Shown one piece after another: positions 1 to 11,191 of a stretch of DNA of 64,000 nt. The notes beneath the pieces are model-generated. The model was not told where the DNA came from. It worked only from the letters and a program-made list of their open reading frames with translations, and ran no database searches. Made by a program: the position numbers and the translations under genes. Positions within the stretch are counted from its first letter, which is position 1. The number at the start of each line of letters is the position of its first letter. Origin of the DNA: Henckelia pumila (taxonomy: Eukaryota > Streptophyta > Magnoliopsida > Lamiales > Gesneriaceae); contig NC_133122.1 in the NCBI RefSeq assembly GCF_033568475.1, forward strand, positions 186,639,449-186,703,448, read 5' to 3'.

Positions 1-467
1 AGGTTTGCAAAGAGTTCCAAAACATGCTTTTGACTGTAAGGAACAAAAGCAAAGACAGTAGCAAAAAGACCTCGAGTCTTGAACAAATTCAACCAAATTC
101 TACCTCTTGCATCATCCAAATCAATCTTTTTCTCTTCAATGAATTCATGGTTGACATACAGATGTCAATCAACAATAGAAGCTTCTGAATATAACTTGTG
201 AGATAAGGAAAGTGACATGTCACAATCTGCATAAACAGTGTTGCCTCCAGTGTTGGCAACACCATTCACAACATAATCACCGGCAGAATCTTTAGTATTC
301 GCTTCCTCAAATTCATCATCTTCAGAGATGGAAGATGAACTACCAGAAATATTTGGCCTGTTATCTGCAAGTTTCTGTTGCATATCTACATCAGGTTCTT
401 CCTCAATGACAGCATAATTAGGCACATGTTTGGAAAAACGAAAACAAAAAGACAATCTGATTAGCAC
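1..467 (-). pseudogene. Extra 3' ORF of the copia element, partial, one in-frame stop
   Basis: Downstream of pol, an open frame runs from 467 to 165 with an acidic, serine-rich stretch (SGSSSSISEDDEFEE). After a TGA at 165-167 the same frame continues to the window edge with YSQKHVLELFANL and related sequence. That tail resembles the region annotated as putative plant transposon protein in many plant databases. This is recognition from memory and I could not search. Its place after pol fits the additional ORF of Sireviruses. One palindrome copy sits inside the frame and is read as GVANTGGNT. Confidence 0.5.
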
Positions 468-1499
468 AGAAAGCAGATAAGCTTAAATAAAATCAAAGCG
501 AGAGAATGTAGGAAGACAATTTGATGACTGCAAAGACCAATTAAGCATAAAAATGATCAAATCCATGAATAATATATGCTTAAAAGAAATCCATTGGACA
601 GTAAAAAAAAATTCAAACATTCAAAAATTCACCTTCTAACAAACTGATCCAGAAACACTTACCGACAAAATTCTTACGGGTAAAACTTTTCAAATCAAGG
701 GAATAAAATTCAACCCAATTATGACAATAATACGAGATTGAAAGCAATCAAAATTCCCATAAATAACTCCACATCGGCTCAACTCCACTAAATCATTGTT
801 AATCACAAAAATTCAATTTTCAGTAGATAGAGTATTTCACCGAATTTTGTTCGTTTAGAACATCAAACCCTGAACAGAAAATATTCACAATTCTGAATGC
901 ATATGCATGTCTTATTTTATGCCTAAAACAGAATGTAACATAAAAAATAAAATGCAATCACATGCACATGATATGTTCACAAGTGCAGTGTTGCCTCTCG
1001 TGTTGACAACGTCATCAACAACACCATAGTTTTTCAAAAAATATTTGTAACTTACACACTTGATTACCCTTGATTTCATAAAATTTTCAGAAGTGGTAGC
1101 CTGCACACTAAAAGAACAGTCTTCATTGGACTCAATTAGGTAGCTTTTTCCATTTTCTTCCGATTATTGATAAAGTTTGTATGTATGACATTGGTCATCA
1201 AACTTAGTAAAAAGCTGAACACTGAATTTGCGAAACCACCTTTCACATGGGACAAGAACATGGAATACACGTACATCCCTCAACTACTTAGTGGTTTAGT
1301 CAGAGTTCCATAAACAAGGGTCAGTGTGTTTAATAAAAATTTTGCTGAAAAACTTGGCATCAGTCGAATTATTGTAACAGAGATTAAAGCACTACACGTC
1401 ACAAAGTGAATGCAAAATGCCTAAAATCCTAAACGTGCATGAAAAAGAAAAACAACAGTATTGTCTATGGTGTTGTAACACCGGCAACAACACCAGCAA

Positions 1500-4050
1500 A
1501 TGATTATAATGCACACGTGCAGAGAGACCTCCAAAGAGTAGAGAATCTCTCGAAAACTAAAACTTTTGTGAATATAACTATCAGTTGGTCATTAGTTCCA
1601 ACAAAATCCATTCGGATCACACTTTTTCTACAAAATCTCGAATAAAGTGACGCCGAATGTCAATGGGTTTTGTGCGAGAGTATTGAACTGGGTTTTCTGA
1701 AATGTCAATCGCACTCAAATTATCACAATAAAAAATGGGGGGTTGACTTTTAAATTCACAATCCTCTAACATTTGGTTCATCAAAAAAGGTTGTGAACAA
1801 AAATTTCTATCTCCAAGATAACAACACCCTCCCATAGTGCATTTTCTATCATTCAAAACCACAACACATAAACACACTGTAAAACCAACAAGAATGATAT
1901 TTGTCTCCCTAGTGTACCACAAATCCAAGATGTCAGAGGTGTATCTTAAGATACATTTTACTTATTTTAAAAGCGTGACCTTAGGATCAGATTGGTACCT
2001 AGAACATAAACACACATTAAGCATGATATCAGCATGAATTGCAGTTAAGTACAAAAAATTTCCAATCATGATGTGGTACATGGTGTTGGCAACACCGGCC
2101 GCAGCACCATTCTTACCCAACTTTTCACTAGATCTCATTGGTGTTTTCATGCTTTTAGTGTTCTCATTACATAACTTTTTCACCAAAATTTTGACATACT
2201 TGCTTTGGGACATAAAAATACCATCATGCATTTTCTTAACTTGAAAACCAAGAAAATAACTCAACTCAACTACCATGCTCAATTCAAAGATGGAAGACAT
2301 GCATTCAACAAAATTATCAACATGCTTTTGAGAAGAAGCACAAAAAATGATGTCATCCATGAAAACTAGGCAAACATGTATTTGACCTTTGAACTTTTGA
2401 ATAAAAAAAGGTTTCATCAACCTTACCTCGTTTGAAGCCAATTTCAAGAAGATATTCAATCAACCTTACCTGGTTTTTGGACATGAAACTCATGCATACT
2501 GACCCAATCACCTTGAGGTAGTCCACTTTGTCCTTCATTCGAGTTTGCATTGTTCCAGAAGCATCTTCAAAAGTCTGTGATGATGGATGGTTCTTCTGTA
2601 TTTTGCTTGAAATGTCCTTACCATCATTTATCAAAACAACATAATCATTGCTTGGTTGATTATCCTCATTTTCAGTCACTATTAGACCCGGTGTTGTGCT
2701 TGATGTTGCAACATCAGAGGCAACAACTAGATCTTTCATTGGACCGAAAATTTCCAGCAGATCATCCTTAGTAGTTTTTCCTTTGATATCTGCAAAAACA
2801 TCAAAAACTACATTAATAGATTCCATAATTCTTATAGTTCTCAGATTTAACATTCTATATGCATGACTAATCGGAGCATATTCAAGAACCAAACATTTGT
2901 CAGTTTTGGAATCAAATTTGGCTAGGTGATCTCCTTCAATCAAAACAAAACAAATACAACCAAAAACATGAGAGTATTTAAGGTTTATCCTTTTTCCCAT
3001 GAGAATCTCATAGGAAGTCATAGTAGAACCACTCCTTAAGTATACTCGATTCAATACATGACAAGCTGTATCCACGACATCTGCCCAAAATCTTTTTGAG
3101 ATATTCTTTGAGCTCAGCATCACCCTAGCCATGTCCTGCAACGTCCTATTCTTTTTTTTGGCCATGCCATTGTGTTGAGGAGTTTTTGGGGCAGAAAACT
3201 CATGTGATATGCCTTGCTTATCACTCAAAGGTGAAAATGAATATTTCTCAAATTCCTTACCATAGTCTGTTTTGATCCTTCCAACCTTCAAGTTATGCAG
3301 GTTAGTAATCTTTGAGAGTAAATTATTAAAAATATCAAACATATCCGACTTCTCTCTGATGAATCTTATGCATTTAAAACATGAGAAGTCATCAATACAC
3401 ACAAAATAAAACTTCTTACCTCCATAGCTTTCCAATTCAGTAGGACCCATTAACTCCATGTGCAAAAGTTCAAGGCACCGTGTTGTCCCAAAGTGTTGTA
3501 ACACGGGATGCAACACGAGAGTTTTTTTACCTATTTGGTATGTACCACAAACATATGGAACTCCAGAATTCAAAATATGCATACCTTGGATAGCTTCATA
3601 CTTACACAGATTTTTCAATGTCTTCAAATTTACATGACACATCTTTTGGTGCCATAAATCAAGATCATCCACTTTCATGTGGTTGCAGGCAAGTTGCTTT
3701 CCAAGTTGGTAGTACTTTGCTGATCTTGTACCTATCAAAACACATATATTAGCATTATCAAAAACTTCACAAGTATTCTTATCAAACTTGACATGAAAAT
3801 CATCATCAGACAATTGACTAAAAGAAATCAAGTATGAGATTAGTCCCTTGACATGTAGCACATTGTGAAACTTTGAAAATCCTTCCACATTCGGTGTTCC
3901 TTTGCCACCAATCCTTCCTTTTGCACCACTTCCGTAAGTCACTGTACCACATCTTTGTTCAATATGGTCCATGAGATTCTCTTTTGAACCTGTAATGTGA
4001 CGTGAGCTTCCACTATGAAAGTACCAGTGACCTGCAATGTTAGTTTTCAA
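1500..4050 (-). pseudogene. copia pol: protease, integrase, partial RT, RNase H; inactive
   Basis: Protease starts near 4040, but the expected Asp-Ser-Gly active site reads His-Ser-Gly (WYFHSGSSRHITG). Integrase follows: an HHCC zinc region near 3600-3670, the first two catalytic aspartates in CIDDFS and KTDYGKEFE, then TPQHNGMAKKKNRTL, where the usual glutamate of the VAERKN motif is lysine. The frame then passes from the pre-RT linker directly to GFKRGKVDETFF near the end of RT, so about 200 residues of fingers and palm are missing. An overlapping frame (2459-1962) carries the FMDDIIF version of the YVDD box. RNase H (1928-1617) has YCDNLSAIDISENPVQ, and one more frameshift near 1620 precedes its end. 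Confidence 0.85.
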
Positions 4051-4129
4051 GGAAGTATAAACAACAAAATACTAAAAATCAAACTTTAGTACCCAAATTT
4101 TCTTTGTTGTGGGTCTGTTTTTGGTGGTG

Positions 4130-5260
4130 TTACGCCTGGTGTTGTGCAACACGGGGGGGCAACATCAGCTTTGACTTCCAATACATGCAGTCATTCCTGG
4201 TCTTGAAACAAAAAGAACTGATGTGATCTGGTTTGAAACAGTAATGACACAAAAAATGGCGCTTCCATTGCTTTGGCATTTGAGGAGGAACACACTCTTT
4301 TGATGGAGAATTCTTGAATGACGGAGCGAAAATGGATGTGCTAGAAGTATTACTACCTTCTTTCACAAACACAGTTGGTTTTGATGATTTTTCAACTTCA
4401 AACACTCTGTTAACTAACCCTAGACCAGCCTTACCATCTTTACCCATTATAAAATCAAGCTTAGATGTACTTGAATTATACTTAGCAAGATTTAGAGTTA
4501 CCTTTTCAAGCTCCCCCTTATCCTTGCAGAATTCAATATTTTTCTTACCTAGAATCACTTCAAGCTTGGTCATGGCAGACTTCAAATCAAAATTTTCTTT
4601 AGAGAGAGTTGTGTTCAAATTATTCCATTTGATCCGATCAGCATACAACTCCTCATAAAGTTCCTGTACACACTCTAGAGTTATATCATCATTGATAGCT
4701 TTCTGGTCACCAAAATTTCCAATAGTAGATGTATTCAAGCAAACTGATTTTTCACTGGTGTTGCGACTTGGTGTTGCAACACCGGAGGCAACACCCAGTG
4801 GGTTGACTTGAAAACATCTCTTTGCTTTCAACTATGCAGCCAGGGAGGTATGATCTTCTTCATCATTCTGTTCTTGATCTCTGTCAGAGTCATCATCACT
4901 CAAGAACATAGTCATACCTTTGTGGAATCGATTTGCACATTCAATTGCATAGTGTCCATATCCTTTGCATTCCCTGCATTGCACATAATCAAAATACTTG
5001 GTATTAGATTCATGATTAACAACATACCTTGGTCGAGATGGTTCTCGAGTAGGTGACACCCTCAACAGATTTTCAGGAGCAGTAAAATTAGGGTGCTTAA
5101 ATTGTTGTCCAAATTTCTGTTTGTTTCTTCTTTTCAAATAATTTTCAAACTTTTGGGTGATCAAAGAAATTGAATCTTCACATAAATCTGAATTTTTGAC
5201 TTCCGGTGGTCGGAATCTGACGTCAACAACCAGCACGTCCATGATAAACCTACAAAACAA
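4130..5260 (-). pseudogene. copia gag, N-terminally truncated, one in-frame stop
   Basis: Two open stretches in the same frame (5260-4835 and 4831-4130) are separated only by a TAG at 4832-4834. The first contains a CCHC zinc knuckle, CRECKGYGHYAIEC. The second has a charged, heptad-like segment and a second knuckle, CHYCFKPDHISSFC. Sirevirus gag proteins normally have several hundred residues before the first knuckle. Here the frame starts only about 35 bases from the primer site, so the N-terminal capsid part appears deleted. Gag would form the virus-like particle and bind RNA; this copy cannot be full length. Confidence 0.8.
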
Positions 5261-5295
5261 AAATAACCAGAATCTCTCTTAGTAAGGTCAAGAGT

Positions 5296-5309
5296 TGTCT
5301 CTGATGCCA
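5296..5309 (-). other. Primer binding site, initiator tRNA-Met type
   Basis: Reading the minus strand away from the LTR gives TGGCATCAGAGAC, one or two changes from TGGTATCAGAGCC, the usual plant primer site complementary to the 3' end of initiator tRNA-Met. It lies two bases from the LTR edge. Confidence 0.75.
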
Positions 5310-5311
5310 CT

Positions 5312-6058
5312 TGATAGAAATTGTATTCTAATTGTAGATTAAAATAAAGAGTCAGTGTTGTCCGCGGTATCACACCATCAATGACAACACAGTGCAGCGA
5401 AAAATAAACAAAAATAAATAACACAAGAAATTAATTTTGCATGAGTATAAAAACTCGTGCGGGTGCCTTAGGGCTAAATATCACTAGTAAACGTAAGATC
5501 AGTCTTACAAAAATAATCCTAGTGATTTTACGAAAAGTCAGTAAATCCTAAATTTCTCAACAAGTTGAGAAATCAAACTTGCATCCTAAATAATCAGAAT
5601 ATAAAACAAATCAAATGCAACTCCCGTAGCCTAAATTGAAGAGACAGAAAAAGATCCTCGATCAACACAGTTCCCACAGTGTTGTCTCTAATGTCTTCAA
5701 CATGAACGGCAGCACGGGAACAAGCAACAACGATGGTTGCAAAACTTCTTCAGAATCTTCGAATTCTTCTATGTGATTTTCTTTGAAAGCTCTTCTGAAT
5801 TCTCCTCTGAAGTGTACATTTGTTTGTGCTCAGAAATCCTTTACTTATAGATGAGAGTCCAAGTAGAGAAAAGATTCCTTTTAGAGTCCTACACAAATAA
5901 GAAAATAAGTCTTTGTTAGGAATTAGACTCTTTTGATACCATCTTTATAATATATGATAACGATAATACGCAATATTTTCTTATCAAGATAATACTCAAT
6001 CTAGGCAAATATCTATCTCAATATTTTCGATAATAGCACATAAATATTAAACCTATCA
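5312..6058 (-). repeat. 5' LTR of the copia element (outer boundary tentative)
   Basis: The inner edge is set by the primer site just below it: the plus strand begins TGATAGAAATTG at 5312. The outer edge is a guess. The first good mirror of TGATAG is CTATCA ending at 6058, which gives matching TG...CA ends and about 747 bp. A TATA-like stretch (CTATAAGTAAA on the minus strand) lies near 5845-5855, where an LTR promoter would be expected. Two of the ten palindrome copies (5353-5394 and 5676-5718) fall inside this LTR. Without the other LTR the outer end could be off by hundreds of bases. Confidence 0.55.
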
Positions 6059-6917
6059 TATCATATCTTGATAATATTTTATAAACATAAATTTCTTAAT
6101 TTTCTAATCAAGATATAATATTCATTCTAGTTAAATATCTATCCTAGTCAATCTCGAGATCATAGAATATTTAACCATGTCAAATCAAATCTATTGTCTA
6201 GAAGGCAAAATTCAATATTATAATTAACACGCTTAAGAAAAAGATTTTATTGAATTAAAATTCCTTTCAGTTACCGTATCGTACTGAAATATTTAGTATA
6301 CTTAAATTTTGATAAATTCGATATTTTTTTAATATGTTAACTTTGATGTACCGAAACTTTCAATATTTTTTTCATACCCCTACTCAATTTCCTATTCTTC
6401 CATCCAAAAAAAAAAAAAATACACTCAATTTCCTATTCTTCCATCCAAAATATTATAATTAGGAGAATAGTTTGGAATCTAACATCAAAACAATTTTTTT
6501 TTTCGATTTTATGATATTCCTCGCGCACAAAATTAATGCACATGAAGGCAAGCCATATTTTAAAAAATATTTTCGAAGAGACTCAATCTCCAATTTTTCC
6601 CCAAAATAGTTAAGACATTTTTTTTTTACTTGCACATAATTTAACAAGTAGTTGTTCTTTAATAGTCAGCGTTTCATATTCTAATTTTTCGAAGTAGTTA
6701 ATTAAAATGAATAAAATTAAAAATAAAATGCAGATTTAATTACTTTATTGTTTCATTATCAAATGATACACTCGCAAGTCGCAACTCAACGTCACAGAAC
6801 AACTGAACAAGGGATGGGAGAAGTAAAGGGCCTTGCCCAATTTATTTGTTTATGTACTTGAGCCTACTGGACCTTTTGTTCCAGGCCTCTCTACATTGGA
6901 TCCGATGTTTTTGAATT
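6059..6917. other. AT-rich spacer with a short duplication
   Basis: No coding potential was recognised. A sequence of roughly 28 bases ending in an A run occurs twice (about 6383-6410 and 6424-6450, ACTCAATTTCCTATTCTTCC), separated by a poly-A tract. This looks like a local duplication. Confidence 0.5.
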
Positions 6918-8385
6918 TGTTGATCAATGGAATTTGAATATCTCCACAATGATATGATATTGTCCACTTTGAGCACAAGCCCTCATGGTTTCACTTTTGA
7001 AACCATCCACAATACCTCATACCAATGGAGATATCATTCCATATATTAACTCATGGTCTTTCCCTTGATCTTCCAATGTGAGACTTTGATTTGAATACCC
7101 AACAATCCTCCCCTCAAACGAAGTCCCACGATCATTCGCATGGTCCGGGCCTCCCCTCAATCCATCCTCCAATCGAGGCCACTCCTCTTCGCTGCGTTGA
7201 GACACACGCCTTATATGAATTCCCGGGAACATCACCGTCGACAGATTATCACGGATTTTTATCGGGAGCCTCACCTTCCTTCGTTCAAGTCTCCGAGGAT
7301 TCCACCCACATTGGCTCGATCAGACCATGACTCATTCCCACAGACGGCGCCATTTTTTGATCAATGGAATCCGTATATCTCCACAATGGTATGATATTAT
7401 CCAATTTGGGCACAAGCCCTCATGGTTTTGATTTTGGAACCACCCAAAAGGCCTCATACCAATGGAGATATCATTCTATATATTAATCCATGATCATTTC
7501 TTTGATCTACCAATGTGGGACTTTGGTTGACCATTCCTAACAATCCTCCCCTCAAACGAAGCCCTACCTGGCCTCCCCTCAATCTGTCCCTCCAATCGAG
7601 CATACTCACCTTCAATGCGTTGCAGCACATGCCTTACATGAATTATCGGGAGCATCCCCTTGATAGCTTTCACGGATCTTGTCGGGCCCCTCAAAATTCT
7701 CCTTCTTGAGTCTTCGAGGATTCCACCCACATTGGCTTGATCAGACCATGGCTCTGTTCCCACCGAAGGCGTCATTTGTTAATCAATGGAATCTGAATAT
7801 CTCCACAATGGTATGATATTGTCCACTTTGGGAACAAGCCCTAATGTTTTTGCTTTTGGAACCACCCAAAAGGCTTCATACCAATGGAGATATCATTCCA
7901 TACATTAACCCATGATCTTTCCCTTAATCTTCCAATGTGGGACTTTGGTTGACCATTCCTAATAATCCTCCCCTCAAACGAAGTCCCACCAGGCCTCCCC
8001 TCAATCCGTCCCTCCAATCGAGCCTACTCACCTTCAATACTTTGCAGCACACGTCTTACATGAATTACCGGGAGCATTCCTTCGAGAGCTTTCACGGATC
8101 TTACCGTGGCCCTCAAACTTCTCCTTCTTGAGTCTTCGAGGATTTCACCCACATTGTCTTGATCATACCATGGCTATGTTCCCACATACGGTGCCATTTG
8201 TTGATCAATGGAATCCAGATATCTCCACAATGGTATGATATTGTTCACTTTGGGCACAAGCCCTCATGGTTTTGCTTTTGGAACCATCCAAAAAGGCCTC
8301 ATACCAATGGATATATCATTCCATATATTAATTCATGATCATTTTCTTGATCTACTAATGTGGTACTTTAGTTGATAACCCTAAA
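6918..8385 (-). mobile_element. Tandem TRIM array: four LTRs and three internal domains
   Basis: Four copies of a 187-188 bp LTR lie at 6918-7104, 7355-7542, 7777-7964 and 8199-8385, giving periods of 437, 422 and 422 bp. Read on the minus strand each LTR starts TGTTGGG or TGTTAGG and ends GATCAACA. It is followed by TGGCGCCGTCTGTGGGAAC, a primer site of the tRNA-Asp-like kind used by some plant LTR elements. Each internal domain of about 235-250 bp ends in a purine-rich tract (GAGGGGAGGAT) before the next LTR. There is no gag or pol, so it is a terminal-repeat retrotransposon in miniature. GAATT flanks the whole array at 6913-6917 and 8386-8390, so it inserted as, or grew from, one unit. The short open frames inside it are not genes. 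Confidence 0.88.
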
Positions 8386-8390
8386 GAATT

Positions 8391-9117
8391 ATTTTGATAA
8401 ATACTAAGAAAAACGACGTGTGTTGTACGTGGAAGTCATTCTTATGTAAATGTAGATAGTTATTTGATTGGAGTTACATAGTGCTTCAGTTGAATAGTAT
8501 TTTGGTATACGTCTCTGTATATCTTGATGACCAAAATAGAATTTCTAATAACATCATACTGTTTTCAGGAAAAAATATCAAACAAATTAATATAAAACAT
8601 AACACAAATATGACAGAATATTGGTTGTTACCATTATGGTATTTTTTCTTGTCCAACCCAAAACAATATTATTATCTTGTGTTGTTGTGGTTTGAGCTAT
8701 CCAAATGGGTTACATTATAAAATTTATAATGATACATCAAATATAATTTAAAATGCACACATATGCTAATGATCTTCTAATACAAAAGTAATTTGATAAA
8801 ATATTTGTTAATTTAATACAATGTTTTTTTTAATCACTTAGATTCAAATTTGACTCTCATGTTTTTTGATAAAATCAAATGATGCATCTATTAGTATAAA
8901 TATGATTTCACTAAAATTAAATGATTTACCTAAATGTTTGCATTTGGAAAAATGGTTAAAACTTGAATGAAGTTACCTTCAAGTACAATCACCTTTCCAT
9001 TAAATGATTTTCGAACTCCAGTCACTTCTTATAATTTTTTTTTAAAACTAAACCACTTCGATCATTAAGCATTTTTTCCAAATATCTGACCTAATACTTT
9101 GATATTATAAAATATAT
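8391..9117. other. AT-rich intergenic, nothing recognised
   Basis: Low-complexity AT-rich sequence. A 79-codon open frame (8481-8720, plus) has no recognisable motif and plain AT-driven composition. I see no gene or repeat structure here. Confidence 0.5.
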
Positions 9118-9423
9118 GTTAGGATCGAGAATATATTTAGAAGAGGGTGAATAAGCACTTTTTATAATTTTCTCTAAAACACTACTAAAATGCGACTGAT
9201 CTTGATATTGTTAACTATGCAAGACCAAATTTCTCAACTCTTGAAAACCTATCGAAGCACAAGTAGTGCAAAAAAGGGTCCGATAGATTTTTGATGCTTT
9301 ATACTCAACTTAATGCAAATTCAACATGATCAGATACTGCAATAAATAAATGACACATGATATATGGAAGTTCGAAGGTAAAATCCTTCTACGTCTTTCC
9401 TTCTTTCACTGAGGAAGGAATGT
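9118..9423. repeat. Old LTR-like sequence, left part, interrupted
   Basis: Begins TGTTAGGATCGAGA and reads like the start of a dispersed plant LTR, but is cut at 9424 by the start of another LTR. The sequence from about 11192 to 12120 (CAACCCACTTCAATC onward) may be its continuation, which would make this a nested insertion. The assignment rests on pattern only. Confidence 0.4.
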
Positions 9424-10850
9424 TGTAGTGACCCAATCTGGATCACCTCCTACTAAAAGCTTAAGCATGCAATTAACCTAAAGAGGTAAAACATAATCAG
9501 AGAAATAACTGGTGGAAACTTAAAACCAAGTATACAACTCAAACCGACATAATACAACTGGTAGCAACTGAACAACAACAAAAAATTGTTTTAACATATA
9601 CAACCATATCAAAACAACTGTAATTGAACACAACAAACAACATAAAATATAACAAAACCTCCAACTGGTCACTGGATCCCCTTCTAACCCAACCTTGAAC
9701 CTCTTACCTCGTCCAACCTGAGACTTGTCCTGTAGAATGGGGTGTCCAAGATAAAGTCAAAGATGTAAGCGACTAATGTCCAGTACATAAAGTATGAGAA
9801 TACAAACCGATATGATGATTCCAAGTGATGTTACTGGTAACTGATCAACTATCTAATCCTGCTCAGAACTAGGCGCCAAGAGTAAGTAGTACCATCTGGT
9901 GTCCAATCCGCTGGGTATCTCATGCACTCATCCAAATCATGTAGCATCGGTCTTCGTCTTCAAGGTAGCTCTCAGTGTCAGATAGTATAACAAGGGTGTA
10001 AGGTTGAGAAACTCTGAACGGCTATATCGAAGGAGATACATGTTCAACATGAAATATTTACATGCAATATGTATAAACTAGTAAAATATATATCATGGCA
10101 CATAAAATGTAACACATATAATTGTGCATACTCATTGGATATCTCAATCAATACTTACGTTTCTCTATCAGAAAGGTCGAATACAATCAGGTTCTCGGAT
10201 CCAAGCCTACAATCAGGTGATTATCATATCACTAATACCGATCTAAAAACCTAAGCTGAAAGATACTCTCAAAATATACTATGGATCTCGTACTATACCT
10301 GCGTTCGTCGTCAGAATTTTGATGTCGAAGGCTCCAACTTAGGCACAACTTTGCTACAATATCGAAAGTATCTCGCTATCAACAGAACCTCTAGAATGTG
10401 GCTAAAACACTCAAATTATAGTCTAGAAAGGAGAGGAACTTGGTGTGATTCTGCAAGAAAAATTAATATAGGATGACCTATTTATAAACGGAGTTCGGAC
10501 ACTCCGACATCCAATTCGGAAGCTTCGAACTCTGCATGCAGTAACATGTCTCCCGCATCTTGACACCTAAGTGGACAGCTGCTTTCAGACACTCAGAACT
10601 CACAATCAGAAGCTCTGATCTCCCACGTGTCGGTGCACTCTTGACACCTCACTAAATTGCATGTTCTAACTCTGATCGGACATTACGATCCCTGTTCGGA
10701 TGCTTTGAGCTCTCTCTATGCTTTCGAACCTACCTTCGACCAATTCGGTGCTTCTAAACTACACTTCTGACTGTCGAACTTTTTAGAGGTTCCAAAACCT
10801 ATTTATTTGGTTCCAAACTCGTTTATACACTTGTTTTGCTTAAATGATGA
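9424..10850 (-). repeat. Solo or truncated LTR, family A
   Basis: The plus strand begins TGTAGTGACCC at 9424. The reverse complement of this end (AATTGCATGCTTAAGC ... GGGTCACTACA) matches the end of the LTR fragment that closes at 24613. Shared internal words such as GTAGGCTTGGATCC support one family in opposite orientations. On the minus strand a TATA box (TTTATAAATAGG) lies near 10475-10487. The outer end is taken as the edge of the neighbouring TRIM and may be shorter. No internal domain is attached. Confidence 0.6.
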
Positions 10851-11191
10851 TGTAGGAATGAACACTTGCCGCTTTGCCAAAATCTATAGTTTACATTAAT
10901 GGTGAAAATCAAGTCTTTTAAACCGTACAATGGTACATCTCAGGTTCGATCGCTCTGCTAGCAAGGAAAATTATTGCACCCCAACAATCTCCCTCCCAAT
11001 AATTGCACTCCTTGAAATAAATGAGAATCGAACCCATGATCTTGTCTCTAATACCAATTGTAGGACCGAACATTTGGCAATTTACCAAAAACTACAGCTG
11101 GTGGTAATGATGCAACTCAAATCTTTTAAAATATACAACAACGCCATTGTTCGATTGATCTACCAGCAAGGACAATTATTTCACTCTAACA
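10851..11191 (-). mobile_element. Complete 341-bp TRIM element
   Basis: Two LTRs of 133 and 136 bp lie at 11059-11191 and 10851-10986. On the minus strand they start TGTTAGAGTG / TGTTGGGGTG and end GGTCCTACA / CATTCCTACA. Just after the 5' LTR, TGGTATTAGAG (11046-11056) matches the initiator tRNA-Met primer site. GGGAGGGAGAT (10987-10997) is the polypurine tract before the 3' LTR. The internal domain is only about 72 bp, with no protein. The five bases outside the LTRs (GATGA and ATTGA) do not match cleanly, so no target duplication is claimed. The element abuts the family A LTR. Confidence 0.8.

Larger units (their letters stand above)
236..5718. repeat. Ten dispersed nested GTGTTG/CAACAC palindromes
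   Basis: Copies lie at about 236-272, 985-1025, 1454-1497, 2082-2108, 2688-2726, 3476-3519, 4122-4168, 4755-4798, 5353-5394 and 5676-5718. The best copy (4755-4798) has outer arms GGTGTTGC and GCAACACC around an inner GGTGTTGCAACACC, about 40 bp in all. Others vary by substitutions and small gaps. They occur in gag, pol, spacer, the 3' ORF and the LTR. Inside coding frames they are translated in different registers (GVASGVATP, GVANTGGNT, VVASDVATSS), so selection on one peptide does not explain them. I do not recognise a named family. Confidence 0.85.
1..6058 (-). mobile_element. Decayed Sirevirus-type Ty1/copia retrotransposon, 3' end outside window
   Basis: On the minus strand the order is LTR, primer site, gag, protease, integrase, a truncated reverse transcriptase, RNase H, a spacer and an extra 3' ORF. 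This is the Ty1/copia order. The gag style (two zinc knuckles plus a coiled-coil-like tail) and an additional ORF after pol point to the Sirevirus lineage, which is an inference from family knowledge. The element is inactive: stops and frameshifts break gag and pol, key catalytic residues are changed, and a large part of reverse transcriptase is absent. The 3' LTR lies left of position 1, so target duplications cannot be checked. Ten copies of a nested GTGTTG/CAACAC palindrome are scattered through it (separate entry). Confidence 0.85.

Noticed and set aside
236..5718. CRISPR-like array suggested by regularly spaced palindromes
   Set aside because: The DNA is plant nuclear. Intervals are hundreds of bases and uneven, the repeats vary, and they lie within retrotransposon coding sequence.
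7091..8131. Several open frames of 60-93 codons in the TRIM array
   Set aside because: They repeat with the TRIM units and have no coding motif.
6918..8385. Cassandra-type TRIM carrying 5S rRNA in its LTR
   Set aside because: I looked for 5S-like internal promoter words in the LTR and found none. Its primer site is of the TGGCGCC type.
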